Source: Flavobacterium enshiense DK69 | Lineage (GTDB): Bacteria > Bacteroidota > Bacteroidia > Flavobacteriales > Flavobacteriaceae | Reading direction: 5' to 3' | Assembly: GCF_000498495.1 (NCBI RefSeq) | Contig: NZ_AVCS01000011.1 | Span: forward strand, 29,193-93,192 | DNA: 64,000 bases | Shown: one piece after another, positions 23,894 to 32,455 of the stretch | Position numbering within the stretch: position 1 is the first letter of the stretch | How the letters are laid out: the number at the start of each line of letters is the position of its first letter | The notes under the pieces: generated by a model | The model's input: only the letters and a program-made list of their open reading frames with translations | What the model was told of the DNA's origin: nothing | Database searches by the model: none | Translations under genes and position numbers: made by a program

Positions 23894-24673
23894 TTATTGG
23901 ATGATGAATTTACCTCTTTCTGCGTCAAAAAAGATATTCTCGTCTTTAAAGATAGTGTTAAAGGTTCCGTCCGAAATTAAATTGCAGGGCTCGTTCTGAA
24001 CCACTTTTTCGGGCGTCATAACAATCATTTCATCGCTCAGCTGAATGGCCAGATCAACATCGTGTGTTGAAAATAAAATGCATTTTTCAGTTTCGTGGGT
24101 GAGTTTCTTTAGTAATTTGAAAAGCGATACTTTGTGAACCAAATCCAGATGGGTAGTTGGTTCATCGAGAATAATAAGGTTGGTGTCTTGCGCCAATGCC
24201 CGTGCGACCAGTACTTTCTGCAATTGACCGTCGCTGATCTCGTAATGTTTTTTACTGGAAAGATGACTGATTTGCGTTAGCTCCATGGCTTCGTGTACCT
24301 TACGTATATCTTCTTCGGTTAAGGTTCCAATCCAATTGGTATATGGTTGACGCCCCAAAGCAACTAATTCGAAAACAGTCAGATTGCTTGGAGGCAATTT
24401 TTCAGTTAATACAACGCTGAGGTTTTGTGCCAGTTCAAGCGGCTCGTAATCCGTTACCTTTTTACCGCTTAGATAAACATTGCCCGCCAGAGGTTTTTGG
24501 ATTCCGGTAATAGTTCTTAATAAAGTTGACTTTCCGATCCCGTTCGCCCCGATTAAAGTGGTCAGCTTACTTGTGCTTAATTTCAGATTCAGGTTTTTGG
24601 CAATGACAGTTTCCCCTGCTTTAGACTTGTAGCCGGTAGTGAGATTGTCGGTATGTAGTATCGTTTTTATCAT
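23894..24673 (-). CDS. ABC importer ATPase, BtuD/FecE type
   Basis: 259 residues. Walker A is GANGIGKST, Walker B is NLIILDEPTTHLD, and the H-loop is LFSTHDVDLA. The signature motif reads ISDGQLQK, with Asp in place of the first Gly of SGGQ. The family powers uptake of metal chelates and cobalamin. It is third in the order binding protein, permease, ATPase. The neighbouring cobalamin salvage genes make vitamin B12 the likely substrate, although siderophore uptake cannot be excluded from these sequences. Confidence 0.88.
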   Translation of the reverse strand: MIKTILHTDNLTTGYKSKAGETVIAKNLNLKLSTSKLTTLIGANGIGKSTLLRTITGIQKPLAGNVYLSGKKVTDYEPLELAQNLSVVLTEKLPPSNLTVFELVALGRQPYTNWIGTLTEEDIRKVHEAMELTQISHLSSKKHYEISDGQLQKVLVARALAQDTNLIILDEPTTHLDLVHKVSLFKLLKKLTHETEKCILFSTHDVDLAIQLSDEMIVMTPEKVVQNEPCNLISDGTFNTIFKDENIFFDAERGKFIIQ

Positions 24674-24688
24674 CAGATGGTATTGCCG

Positions 24689-25720
24689 TTAGTTCATCAT
24701 CTTTCTTTTTTTAACTAATAGCCAGATCACGACAGGAGCACCAATCAGGGAAGTAATGGCGTTGATAGGTAAAGTAACTTCCATGCCAGGCATTTGTGAA
24801 GCGACATCGCAAATCAGCATTATTGCTGCTCCCAGAAGCAGCGTACACCAGAATAAAACAAAATGGTTGCTGGTCTGAAACAGTAATTTTGCAATATGAG
24901 GGACAGCCAGGCCAATAAAGGCAATCGGGCCTGCAAAGGCTGTAATGCTTCCTGTTAAGATACTGGTAGCAAATAAGATTACCAATCGGGTTCTTTTGAA
25001 ATTTAAACCTAAACTTCGGGCATAATTTTCACCTAATAGCAAGGCGTTTAAAGGTTTTACACTGAAAAGCCCCAGTAAAAGCCCAATCATTACCGAAACG
25101 AATAACATACCGATGGAAGACCAGGACAAATTACCCAGATTTCCAAGCGACCAGAAAGTAAACTTCTGAAGCTGCTCTGCTGAACTGAAATACGTCAATA
25201 TGTTTACAAACGAATTGGTAAAGCTGCTAAACATCAGTCCCATGATTAATATCGCCATAGTGTCGCGCAAACGCTGTGAGACTAATAGCACAGCTATTAA
25301 AACAACAAAACTTCCAAATGTCGAAGCGAAAACCAAACCATAAGATGAAAGTAAAACGGTGCTCAAAAAAGACGGCATAAAACTCGCGCCCAATATTGTA
25401 AAAGCTACACTCAAACTTGCACCTGAACTTAATCCTAAGACATCTGGGCCGGCAAGAGGGTTTCGAAATAGTGTCTGCATTAACAATCCGCCAATGGAAA
25501 GTCCCATGCCAACAAGAACTGCAGTGATGGCTTTTGGTAGACGATAATTGATAATGATATATTCCCAAGTTGATTTTGTTGCCTGACCTCCAGTCAAACT
25601 GCTGAAAACTTCTTTGAAAGGAATGGTTACGGAACCAAAACTGATGTTAATCAGAAACAGTACAATCAATCCTAAACCAAGGAGAATAAATAAAATCGTA
25701 TTTCGTTTTTTGTTCGCCAA
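24689..25720 (-). CDS. ABC importer permease, BtuC/FecCD type
   Basis: 343 residues with about ten membrane helices. Family signatures include LPKAITAVLVGMGLSIGG, FRNPLAGPDVLGLSSGAS and TGSITAFAGPIAFIGLAVPHIAKLL. It should form a homodimeric inner-membrane channel. The gene starts one base before the end of the binding-protein gene stop, and the ATPase gene begins 15 bases after its stop. Confidence 0.92.
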   Translation of the reverse strand: MANKKRNTILFILLGLGLIVLFLINISFGSVTIPFKEVFSSLTGGQATKSTWEYIIINYRLPKAITAVLVGMGLSIGGLLMQTLFRNPLAGPDVLGLSSGASLSVAFTILGASFMPSFLSTVLLSSYGLVFASTFGSFVVLIAVLLVSQRLRDTMAILIMGLMFSSFTNSFVNILTYFSSAEQLQKFTFWSLGNLGNLSWSSIGMLFVSVMIGLLLGLFSVKPLNALLLGENYARSLGLNFKRTRLVILFATSILTGSITAFAGPIAFIGLAVPHIAKLLFQTSNHFVLFWCTLLLGAAIMLICDVASQMPGMEVTLPINAITSLIGAPVVIWLLVKKRKMMN

Positions 25721-25721
25721 C

Positions 25722-26864
25722 TTAATTCAGCTTTTGTGCAAAGGTAAAGGTATAATCGGGAAGTAATTCCGGATGGAAGATCTTTACGAAATCTTTCAAA
25801 ACTAAATCCGGACGACTAGGCGCCAATTCGTAATAAACCGTTCCTCCGGTAGCGCCCAATTTTGCCTCGAAAGTATAAACGTTTTTCTTTTTGAAAGCAT
25901 CAAACTGATTGTAATGCGGATTGCTTTCTTCTATTTCTGCTAAGGTCTTAAAAGAACCTGTGGCAATCCAACAGCCTGCGTTTTTGGCTTTGTCCAGAAT
26001 GTTTTCAAAAGACAATCCTAAACTTCCGGTTCCTTCAACATCTTTCCAAAGATAATCGGCTTTGGCGTCCTGTAAAAACTGAGCTACCCAGCTGTTTCCT
26101 TTGGCAACATACCATTGGTCCTGATACATTGATCCGTAAAGAACCGTGGTTTCAGCTTTAGAATTTTTTACGGATTCCAAGGCTTGGTTGTAATCATTTA
26201 CGATGCTGTTGAATAATTTTTCGGCTTCTTTTTGTTTTCCGAATAAGGCGGCATATAATTTTATCCATTCTGCTTTTCCAAGTGGTGACTGCTCCATCCA
26301 ATCGCCCTGGATCATCACTTTCAATCCGCTTTTTTCCAGATTCTGCAGCATCGGATTATTATTGTCTACTCCGAAGGTTACAATCAGTTCGGGAGCCAAG
26401 TCGATAAGCTGCTCCATGTTAAGTTTTTCATTCTGTCCTACATTTTTTACCAAGCCTTTATCAATTAAGGCACGTGTTTTTTCAGATGAAATATAATCTG
26501 TATGCGGAAATCCAACCAGTTTTTTTTCAACACCCAGCATTTCTAAAAAAGGGACATTGGTTGTTGAGGTAACAACGATTGACTGTAATGGCACCTGAAT
26601 TGAAATGTGATTTTGTAAGCTGTCGGGAACTACGGCGTTTTTTTCTTTCAGGACATAAGTGAAGTCTTTGTTCGCATCAGGCCACGGATTGGTCACTTTT
26701 ACTACGGAATAACCATCGTAGTCGTAAATCGCTAATCCGCTGGCATATTTGATTGTGTTTTCGGTAGTTACGTTTTTTTCTGTTGCTGTTTTTTCATTTT
26801 TCTTGCATCCTACGAAGGTCAGAAGAAAGAAAACAAACATCATTTTATAAAAATAAATCTTCAT
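25722..26864 (-). CDS. ABC importer substrate-binding lipoprotein, BtuF-like
   Basis: 380 residues from the ATG at 26862-26864. A longer in-frame start at 26945 would include a predicted -7 box and hide the signal. The lipoprotein Cys lies in LLTFVGCKKN. Two Rossmann-like lobes of the FecB/BtuF class are visible (VVTSTTNVPFLEMLGVEKKLVGFP, LIDLAPELIVTFGVD, joined by a helix). It should deliver the substrate to the permease. B12 is inferred from the adjacent cobalamin genes. Confidence 0.87.
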   Translation of the reverse strand: MKIYFYKMMFVFFLLTFVGCKKNEKTATEKNVTTENTIKYASGLAIYDYDGYSVVKVTNPWPDANKDFTYVLKEKNAVVPDSLQNHISIQVPLQSIVVTSTTNVPFLEMLGVEKKLVGFPHTDYISSEKTRALIDKGLVKNVGQNEKLNMEQLIDLAPELIVTFGVDNNNPMLQNLEKSGLKVMIQGDWMEQSPLGKAEWIKLYAALFGKQKEAEKLFNSIVNDYNQALESVKNSKAETTVLYGSMYQDQWYVAKGNSWVAQFLQDAKADYLWKDVEGTGSLGLSFENILDKAKNAGCWIATGSFKTLAEIEESNPHYNQFDAFKKKNVYTFEAKLGATGGTVYYELAPSRPDLVLKDFVKIFHPELLPDYTFTFAQKLN

Positions 26865-26885
26865 TATGTTGTATTTCGATGCCCG

Positions 26886-26893
26886 CAAAGGTA
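26886..26893 (-). promoter_or_regulatory. -7 promoter box of the ABC importer operon
   Basis: Read on the minus strand, TACCTTTG matches TAnnTTTG 22 bases before the ATG at 26864. It lies inside the longer alternative reading frame and supports the shorter start. No cobalamin riboswitch is visible before this operon. Confidence 0.55.
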
Positions 26894-26961
26894 TAAGAAT
26901 TTGCAAAAAAATCCTGCTTATTTTTGACTCATCAGAAAGGAACAAATAATATCTTTACCCC

Positions 26962-27342
26962 ATGAATACCATAAAAGTAAAAAAATGCTCCAGTTGTGGA
27001 ACCGCTTTTAATTGTGGAGACACACCGGAAGGAAACAAATGCTGGTGCAATGATTTTCCGCCAATTTTCGCTCCAACGGATGTAGTCGATTGTCTTTGCC
27101 CTGTTTGTTTTAAGAATGCCTGCGCCGTAAAAATTGAAGACTACGTTACGACAGTTTCACCGGATTCTGCATTGGATAATCGAGCTAAAGATCTTCCGAA
27201 AACCACAAGCCTGATTGAAGGAATCGATTATTATGTTGAGAACGGCAATTATGTTTTCAAAGCCTGGTTTCATTTAAAAAGAGGACATTGTTGCCAAAAT
27301 GGATGCCGACATTGTCCGTATGGTTTTGAAAAGGAGGGATAG
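26962..27342 (+). CDS. Cysteine-rich CWC / DUF5522 protein
   Basis: 126 residues with 14 or so Cys. The N-terminal half matches the cysteine-rich CWC domain (KCSSCGTAFNC, KCWCNDFPP, CLCPVCF). The C-terminal part (about 83-126) matches DUF5522, with YYVENGNYVFKAWFHLKRG and NGCRHCPYGF. It probably binds zinc or another metal, and no activity is known. It is divergent from the ABC importer operon and precedes the cobalamin salvage genes, so a link to cobalamin is possible but only positional. Confidence 0.85.
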   Translation: MNTIKVKKCSSCGTAFNCGDTPEGNKCWCNDFPPIFAPTDVVDCLCPVCFKNACAVKIEDYVTTVSPDSALDNRAKDLPKTTSLIEGIDYYVENGNYVFKAWFHLKRGHCCQNGCRHCPYGFEKEG

Positions 27343-27391
27343 GAGTGAAGTCGCGGAAATCTCTTATATTTACTATAAAAAATAGTAAATT

Positions 27392-28102
27392 ATGATGACA
27401 AATTTGCCAATCTACATTTCTGTTGTTTTTGTGCTGACAACTTTAGCAACACTGCTACTTTTTTATCACGTAATTAAGAATTCGAATAATGAGAGCATCA
27501 GAAGAAAAGCAAACGCCATAGCTTTCGGGATGATTGTCTGGCTTGCTTTGACGGCTGTTTTGGCTCTTAACGATGTTTACAATTCCAATCTGGATTCATT
27601 TCCTCCGAAAATTGCGATGTTTGGGGTTTGGCCTGCAATCCTGACGATAGTTCTTTTGTTCGCGACTGCAAAAGGCCGAAAGTTTATCGATTCGTTACCG
27701 TTACTGAACATCATTTACTTGAACACCATAAGGATTCCGGTGGAGCTCGTTTTGTATTGGTTGTTCCTGAATAAAACTGTTCCCGAATTAATGACTTTTG
27801 CAGGCCGTAATTTTGATATCTTTGCGGGGCTTTCAGCTCCTTTTGTTGCTTATTTTGGATTCGGAAAAGCACGATTGAGTAGAAAAATTATTTTAATGTG
27901 GAATTTTATTTGTCTCGGACTTTTAATCAATATTGTCGTAAATGCAGTATTATCATTACCAATACCAATACAGCAATTTGCGTTCGATCAACCGAATGTG
28001 GCACTCTTGGATTTTCCGTTTATCTGGCTGCCCGTTTTTATTGTTCCGATTGTTTTGTTCGGACATTTGGTATCCATCAGACAACTTTTGAGAAAAGAAT
28101 AG
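27392..28102 (+). CDS. Seven-helix membrane protein, unknown
   Basis: 236 residues with about seven membrane helices starting at 7-26. No catalytic motif or family is recognised. A second Met follows immediately, so the start may be three bases later. It lies 35 bases upstream of cobU on the same strand and may be transcribed with the cobalamin genes; whether it takes part is unknown. Confidence 0.7.
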   Translation: MMTNLPIYISVVFVLTTLATLLLFYHVIKNSNNESIRRKANAIAFGMIVWLALTAVLALNDVYNSNLDSFPPKIAMFGVWPAILTIVLLFATAKGRKFIDSLPLLNIIYLNTIRIPVELVLYWLFLNKTVPELMTFAGRNFDIFAGLSAPFVAYFGFGKARLSRKIILMWNFICLGLLINIVVNAVLSLPIPIQQFAFDQPNVALLDFPFIWLPVFIVPIVLFGHLVSIRQLLRKE

Positions 28103-28137
28103 AGTGACAGAATAGAAAATAGAAGTAATACTAATAG

Positions 28138-28650
28138 ATGATTTATTTAATAACAGGAGGGGAACGCTCCGGGAAGAGTTCCTATGCCGAAAATCTGGCA
28201 AAAGAATTATCAGCTAGCCCCATGTATGTGGCCACAGCCCGGAAATGGGACGATGATTTCCAAAAACGCATCGACCGCCATCAGCAAGATCGTGATGAGA
28301 GATGGATTAATATAGAAAACGAAAAGCACTTGGGCGAAATCGATTTCTCCGGAAAAGTGGCTGTGGTCGATTGCGTAACGCTTTGGCTGACCAATTTTTT
28401 TGTTGATACCAAAAATGATGTGCAGGCAAGTCTTGAACAGGCTAAGGCAGAGTTCGATAAAATTGCAAATCAATTGGATGCCACTATCATAATTATTACC
28501 AATGAAATAGGAATGGGCGTGCACGCGGATACTCATATCGGCAGGAAATTCACAGAGTTACAGGGCTGGATGAACCAATATCTGGCAAAAAATGCAGATG
28601 AGGTTGTGCTGATGGTTTCCGGAATTCCGGTGAAAATAAAAGGGCAGTAA
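28138..28650 (+). CDS. cobU: Adenosylcobinamide kinase / cobinamide-phosphate guanylyltransferase
   Basis: 170 residues. The P-loop is GGERSGKS at the N-terminus, YVATARKWDDDFQKRIDRHQ gives the nucleotide and His-containing region (split here by spacing), and TNEIGMGVHADTHIGRKF is typical. CobU phosphorylates adenosylcobinamide and adds GMP, activating it for lower-ligand attachment by CobS. Its stop overlaps the start of the DUF71 gene by one base (TAATG). Confidence 0.94.
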   Translation: MIYLITGGERSGKSSYAENLAKELSASPMYVATARKWDDDFQKRIDRHQQDRDERWINIENEKHLGEIDFSGKVAVVDCVTLWLTNFFVDTKNDVQASLEQAKAEFDKIANQLDATIIIITNEIGMGVHADTHIGRKFTELQGWMNQYLAKNADEVVLMVSGIPVKIKGQ

Positions 28651-29294
28651 TGAATTTTGTAAGTTCCTGGAGCGGTGGAAAAGATAGTTGTTATGCCATG
28701 ATGAAAGCGGTTGATGTCGGTTTTGTCCCGAAGGTGTTGCTGAATATGATGAACGAAAACGGTAAAATTTCCCGCTCCCACGGATTGCCTTTGGCGATTC
28801 TAAAGCAACAGGCACATAAAATGCAATTGCCACTTGAGGCGGTTCCGGCGACTTGGGGCGATTACGAAGAAAAATTTATCGGTATACTCCACTATTTGAA
28901 AAATTCCTTTGATTTGGAGGCAGCCGTTTTTGGCGATATTGATTTACAATCGCATAAAGACTGGGAAGACAAAGTTTGTGAAGCTGCGTCGTTGAAAGCA
29001 GTTTTGCCCCTTTGGCAGCAAGACCGGATCATGTTGGTAAATGAAATGATAACAAGTGGTATTGAAACCATGATTGTGTCGTGTAATATACAAATGGGAG
29101 AAGGCTATTTGGGTAAAATACTAACCAAGGAACTGGCTGCTGAATTGGAAGAAAAAGGAATTGATCCTTGTGGTGAAAATGGCGAATTTCATACTTTAGT
29201 CGTTAATTGTCCGTTATTTTCGGAGGCTATTGTACTGCCTAAATACGCTACTACGACTCATAACGACTACTGCTTTGTGGTTTGGGAAGCATAA
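28650..29294 (+). CDS. DUF71/COG2102 ATP-pyrophosphatase, B12-salvage clade
   Basis: 214 residues of the diphthine-ammonia-ligase-like family. The PP-loop is SWSGGKDSCYA, and the characteristic GENGEFHTLV motif is near the C-terminus. Bacteria lack diphthamide, so that annotation is wrong here. Comparative genomics has placed a bacterial branch of DUF71 in B12 salvage, and this gene sits by one-base overlap between cobU and the BluB-CobT gene. The reaction is unknown; amidation of a corrinoid side chain is one possibility. Confidence 0.85.
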   Translation: MNFVSSWSGGKDSCYAMMKAVDVGFVPKVLLNMMNENGKISRSHGLPLAILKQQAHKMQLPLEAVPATWGDYEEKFIGILHYLKNSFDLEAAVFGDIDLQSHKDWEDKVCEAASLKAVLPLWQQDRIMLVNEMITSGIETMIVSCNIQMGEGYLGKILTKELAAELEEKGIDPCGENGEFHTLVVNCPLFSEAIVLPKYATTTHNDYCFVVWEA

Positions 29295-29314
29295 TTTATA
29301 AAGATTACTTTAAG

Positions 29315-30994
29315 ATGACAGATTTATACGAAATTCTACAATCGCGCCGGGACACACGCCATTTTACAAATGATTCTGTTCCCAATGAAGTCATTGAAAA
29401 AGCATTACAGGCAGGACATTGGGCACCTTCCGTTGGCCTGACCGATGCTACGAAATATTATTTGATTACTTCAGATGAAATTAAAAAAGCCGTTAAGGAC
29501 TTATTTCTGGAATACGATAAAAAAGCGGCCAATCAGACCGATAACTCCAATCAGAAAGAACAATACAAAAACCTGAAACTAGAAGCCATTGAAGAGGCTC
29601 CTCTAGGTTTGGTTATCTGTTATGACCGTTCGGTTCTGAATAATTTTACCATCGGAACTGTCGGAAGCAATGAAGCAATAAAATTCAGCGCCGTTTGTGC
29701 GGCCCAAAATATATGGTTGTCACTTACGGAACAAGGGTATTCGATGGGCTGGGTTTCGATTCTGAATTACTATCAGTTTAAGAAATTATTGGGTTTCCCC
29801 GAACATATTGAGCCGCTGGGCTATTTCTGTATCGGAAAACCCGCGACGAATTACAACAACCAGCCGATGCTACAACAGTTGCAATGGAAACAGAAATCGG
29901 AAAAACCTTTTGTGGAAGAAATTTCAGAGTTTCATAAAACCGATTCGTACAATAATTTGCCGGCGGAAAATGCACTCGAAAATGTTTCTGCAGAATTTGA
30001 AGTTACATTGCAGCATAAAATCGACCATAAGACCAAACCAACAGGCGCTTTGGGAATTCTGGAAGTTTTGGCAAAGCAAATCGGAACTGTTTTCAAAACA
30101 CTGGAACCTAAAATCCTTCAGCCAAATATCGTGGTTTTTGCCGCCGATCATGGAATTGCAAATCACGGAGTAAGTGCCTATCCTCAGGATGTGACAAGAC
30201 AAATGGTTGCTAATTTCCTTGAAGGAGGAGCCGCGATTAATGTGTTTTGCAGACAGCATAATATTCAGTTGTCCGTGGTGGATTCGGGAGTGAATTACGA
30301 TTTTGCTCCGATCTCCAATTTAATAACCGCAAAAATAGACCGGGGAACAAAATCGTTTTTACAAGGTCCGGCCATGAGCAAAGAACAATTGGAACTTTGT
30401 TTTGAAAAAGGAAGCGAAATTGTTTCCGCCATCGCACAAAAAGGAAGCAATTGTATCGGTTTTGGGGAAATGGGTATTGGAAACACCTCTACTGCTTCAG
30501 TATTGATGAGTGTCATCACTGGAATTCCAATTGAAGACTGCGTTGGAAAAGGTACAGGTGTAAATGACGAAAAACTCCGATTTAAAAACGAGATTTTGCG
30601 AAAAGCAATTGACAGCTGTGACGGAAATGATTCTTTAGATGAAAAACTGGCTTATTTTGGAGGATTCGAAATTCTGCAGATGGCAGGAGGAATGCTTGAA
30701 GCATATAAAAATAACATGCTTGTTTTGGTGGATGGATTCATATGCAGCGTGGCTTTTTTGATTGCTTTCAAAAAGAACCCGTCGATTATCAAAAACGCTG
30801 TTTTCAGTCACCAATCGGCCGAACAAGCCCATATAAAACTATTGAATTATTTAGAAGTAAAAGCTATTTTGCAACTCGATCTGAGGTTAGGCGAAGGGAC
30901 AGGTTGTGCCGTTGCGTTTCCAATCGTACAGTCGGCCGTGGCTTTTCTGAATGAAATGGCGAGTTTTGAAAGTGCCGGAGTGAGTAATAAGTAG
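29315..30994 (+). CDS. BluB-CobT fusion: DMB synthase and DMB phosphoribosyltransferase
   Basis: 559 residues from the ATG at 29315; a TTG 33 bases earlier overlaps the upstream gene and is less likely. Residues 1-205 are a nitroreductase-like BluB domain (LQSRRDTRHFTNDSV, GHWAPSVGLTDATKYYL), which makes dimethylbenzimidazole from reduced flavin with oxygen. Residues about 230-559 are CobT (TGALGILEVLAKQIG, ADHGIANHGVSAYP, GFGEMGIGNTSTAS), with catalytic Glu527 in GEGTGC. The product is alpha-ribazole phosphate. The fusion joins making and activating the lower ligand. Confidence 0.94.
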   Translation: MTDLYEILQSRRDTRHFTNDSVPNEVIEKALQAGHWAPSVGLTDATKYYLITSDEIKKAVKDLFLEYDKKAANQTDNSNQKEQYKNLKLEAIEEAPLGLVICYDRSVLNNFTIGTVGSNEAIKFSAVCAAQNIWLSLTEQGYSMGWVSILNYYQFKKLLGFPEHIEPLGYFCIGKPATNYNNQPMLQQLQWKQKSEKPFVEEISEFHKTDSYNNLPAENALENVSAEFEVTLQHKIDHKTKPTGALGILEVLAKQIGTVFKTLEPKILQPNIVVFAADHGIANHGVSAYPQDVTRQMVANFLEGGAAINVFCRQHNIQLSVVDSGVNYDFAPISNLITAKIDRGTKSFLQGPAMSKEQLELCFEKGSEIVSAIAQKGSNCIGFGEMGIGNTSTASVLMSVITGIPIEDCVGKGTGVNDEKLRFKNEILRKAIDSCDGNDSLDEKLAYFGGFEILQMAGGMLEAYKNNMLVLVDGFICSVAFLIAFKKNPSIIKNAVFSHQSAEQAHIKLLNYLEVKAILQLDLRLGEGTGCAVAFPIVQSAVAFLNEMASFESAGVSNK

Positions 30995-31101
30995 GTAGTG
31001 TTCCGTGGGCAGAAATCAGAAGGCAGAGCAATCTTAATCATAATATTAATCCGTAGATGATTCGTGTTGCTTGCATCCGTATTGTCCACGTTCCAAATCA
31101 A

Positions 31102-31899
31102 ATGAAAAAAGAGTTACATATATTTTTTACGGCGTTGATGTTTTACACCCGGATTCCGTGTCCGAAAGATATCAATCACGATCCTGATTATCTAAATAAA
31201 GCATCACGTTATTTTCCTTTGATTGGTTGGATTGTTGGAGCTGTGGCATTTTGTGCTTATTCCGTTTTTGATTATCTGATAGCTCCTGAAATCGCGGTGC
31301 TGTTTTCGATGATAGCTTCCATTTTGGTTACCGGAGCTTTTCATGAGGACGGTTTTGCCGATGTTTGCGATGGTTTTGGTGGCGGATGGACCAAAGAAAA
31401 AATCCTGATGATTATGAAAGACAGTGCCATTGGCGCTTATGGAGCGATTGGCGTTGTGTTGCTTTTGCTGACAAAATTCATTTCAACAGATTTACTCTTA
31501 AAAAATGCTGAAATGAGTAGCCTGAATCCTTATCTTGTTTTTTTATTACTATTTATCACAGCACACTCTATAAGCCGATTGGCGGCCGTTTCAATTGTTT
31601 TCACCCATCAGTATTCGCGTGAGGATGCTTCAAGTAAAAGCAAACCGATAGCCCAGAAATTCACTTGGAGGGAAGTGACTGGCGCATTCTTTTTCGGGTT
31701 ATTACCGCTTCTTGTTTTGTCTTGTTTTCAATGGCAGTTGCTTTTTGCTTTGATTCCTGTTTTTATAACCCGATTTTTTTTGGTGCGTTATTTTCAGAAG
31801 TGGATTCACGGTTATACCGGAGATTGCTTGGGTGCAACGCAACAGGTTTGTGAAGTTGTTTTTTATCTTTCAACTATTGCAATATGGAAATTTATTTAG
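31102..31899 (+). CDS. cobS: Adenosylcobinamide-GDP ribazoletransferase
   Basis: 265 residues from the ATG at 31102, chosen over one 15 codons earlier because MKKELHIFFTALMFYTRIP is the usual N-terminus. About seven membrane helices are present, and FHEDGFADVCDGFGGG carries the conserved acidic motif. CobS joins adenosylcobinamide-GDP and alpha-ribazole (phosphate) in the inner membrane to give cobalamin. Its 3' end overlaps cobC by 16 bases. Confidence 0.93.
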   Translation: MKKELHIFFTALMFYTRIPCPKDINHDPDYLNKASRYFPLIGWIVGAVAFCAYSVFDYLIAPEIAVLFSMIASILVTGAFHEDGFADVCDGFGGGWTKEKILMIMKDSAIGAYGAIGVVLLLLTKFISTDLLLKNAEMSSLNPYLVFLLLFITAHSISRLAAVSIVFTHQYSREDASSKSKPIAQKFTWREVTGAFFFGLLPLLVLSCFQWQLLFALIPVFITRFFLVRYFQKWIHGYTGDCLGATQQVCEVVFYLSTIAIWKFI

Positions 31900-32411
31900 T
31901 CCGACATACAGAAACCGTCTGCAGAAAGGGGATTTGTTATGGCCAATCTGATGTTGGTTTGCTTGAACCTTTCGTTGATCAGTTTGAAAACATAAAAGAA
32001 CAAATTCCGACAGATTCCGTGTTTTTTTCTAGTCCGCTGCAGCGCTGTACCATCCTGACGGATTATTTGGCGGATGGAAATTATCAAACCGATGTAAGGC
32101 TCATGGAAATGAGTTTTGGCGATTGGGAAATGAAAAAATGGGATGACATAAATCCAGAGGAACTCGATCCGTGGATGAAAGATTATGTGCATATTAAAGT
32201 TCCTAACGGTGAATCGTTTACCGAACTATACAATAGAGTAATTGATTTTGCGGAAACTGCTTTTCCATCAGATATGGCAAAACCGATTGTGGTGGTAACG
32301 CACGCCGGCGTAATACGGAGCTTTTTATGTAAAATCAATAATCTGCCATTAAAAGAAGCTTTTCAGAATAAAGTTGAATTCGGACAAGTGATTAAAATCG
32401 TAATGGAATAA
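31884..32411 (+). CDS. cobC: Alpha-ribazole phosphatase-like histidine phosphatase
   Basis: 175 residues of the histidine phosphatase superfamily: catalytic His8 in YLVRHTET, FSSPLQRC with the second Arg, MEMSFGDWEMKKWDD, and VVTHAGVIRSFL with the second catalytic His. In this operon it should remove phosphate from alpha-ribazole phosphate or adenosylcobalamin phosphate. It overlaps cobS and is followed by a terminator, so it is last in the salvage operon. Confidence 0.92.
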   Translation: MEIYLVRHTETVCRKGICYGQSDVGLLEPFVDQFENIKEQIPTDSVFFSSPLQRCTILTDYLADGNYQTDVRLMEMSFGDWEMKKWDDINPEELDPWMKDYVHIKVPNGESFTELYNRVIDFAETAFPSDMAKPIVVVTHAGVIRSFLCKINNLPLKEAFQNKVEFGQVIKIVME

Positions 32412-32420
32412 AATGAAAAC

Positions 32421-32449
32421 AGCATCAAAATAATGATGCCGCTTTTTTA
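32421..32449 (+). terminator. Intrinsic terminator of the cobalamin salvage operon
   Basis: GCATC pairs with GATGC around AAAATAAT, followed by GC and a T run, ten bases after the cobC stop. Confidence 0.75.
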
Positions 32450-32455
32450 ATAATA

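Noticed and set aside
28650..29294. Annotation as diphthine-ammonia ligase
   Set aside because: Diphthamide is absent from bacterial EF-G; operon context supports a B12-salvage role instead.
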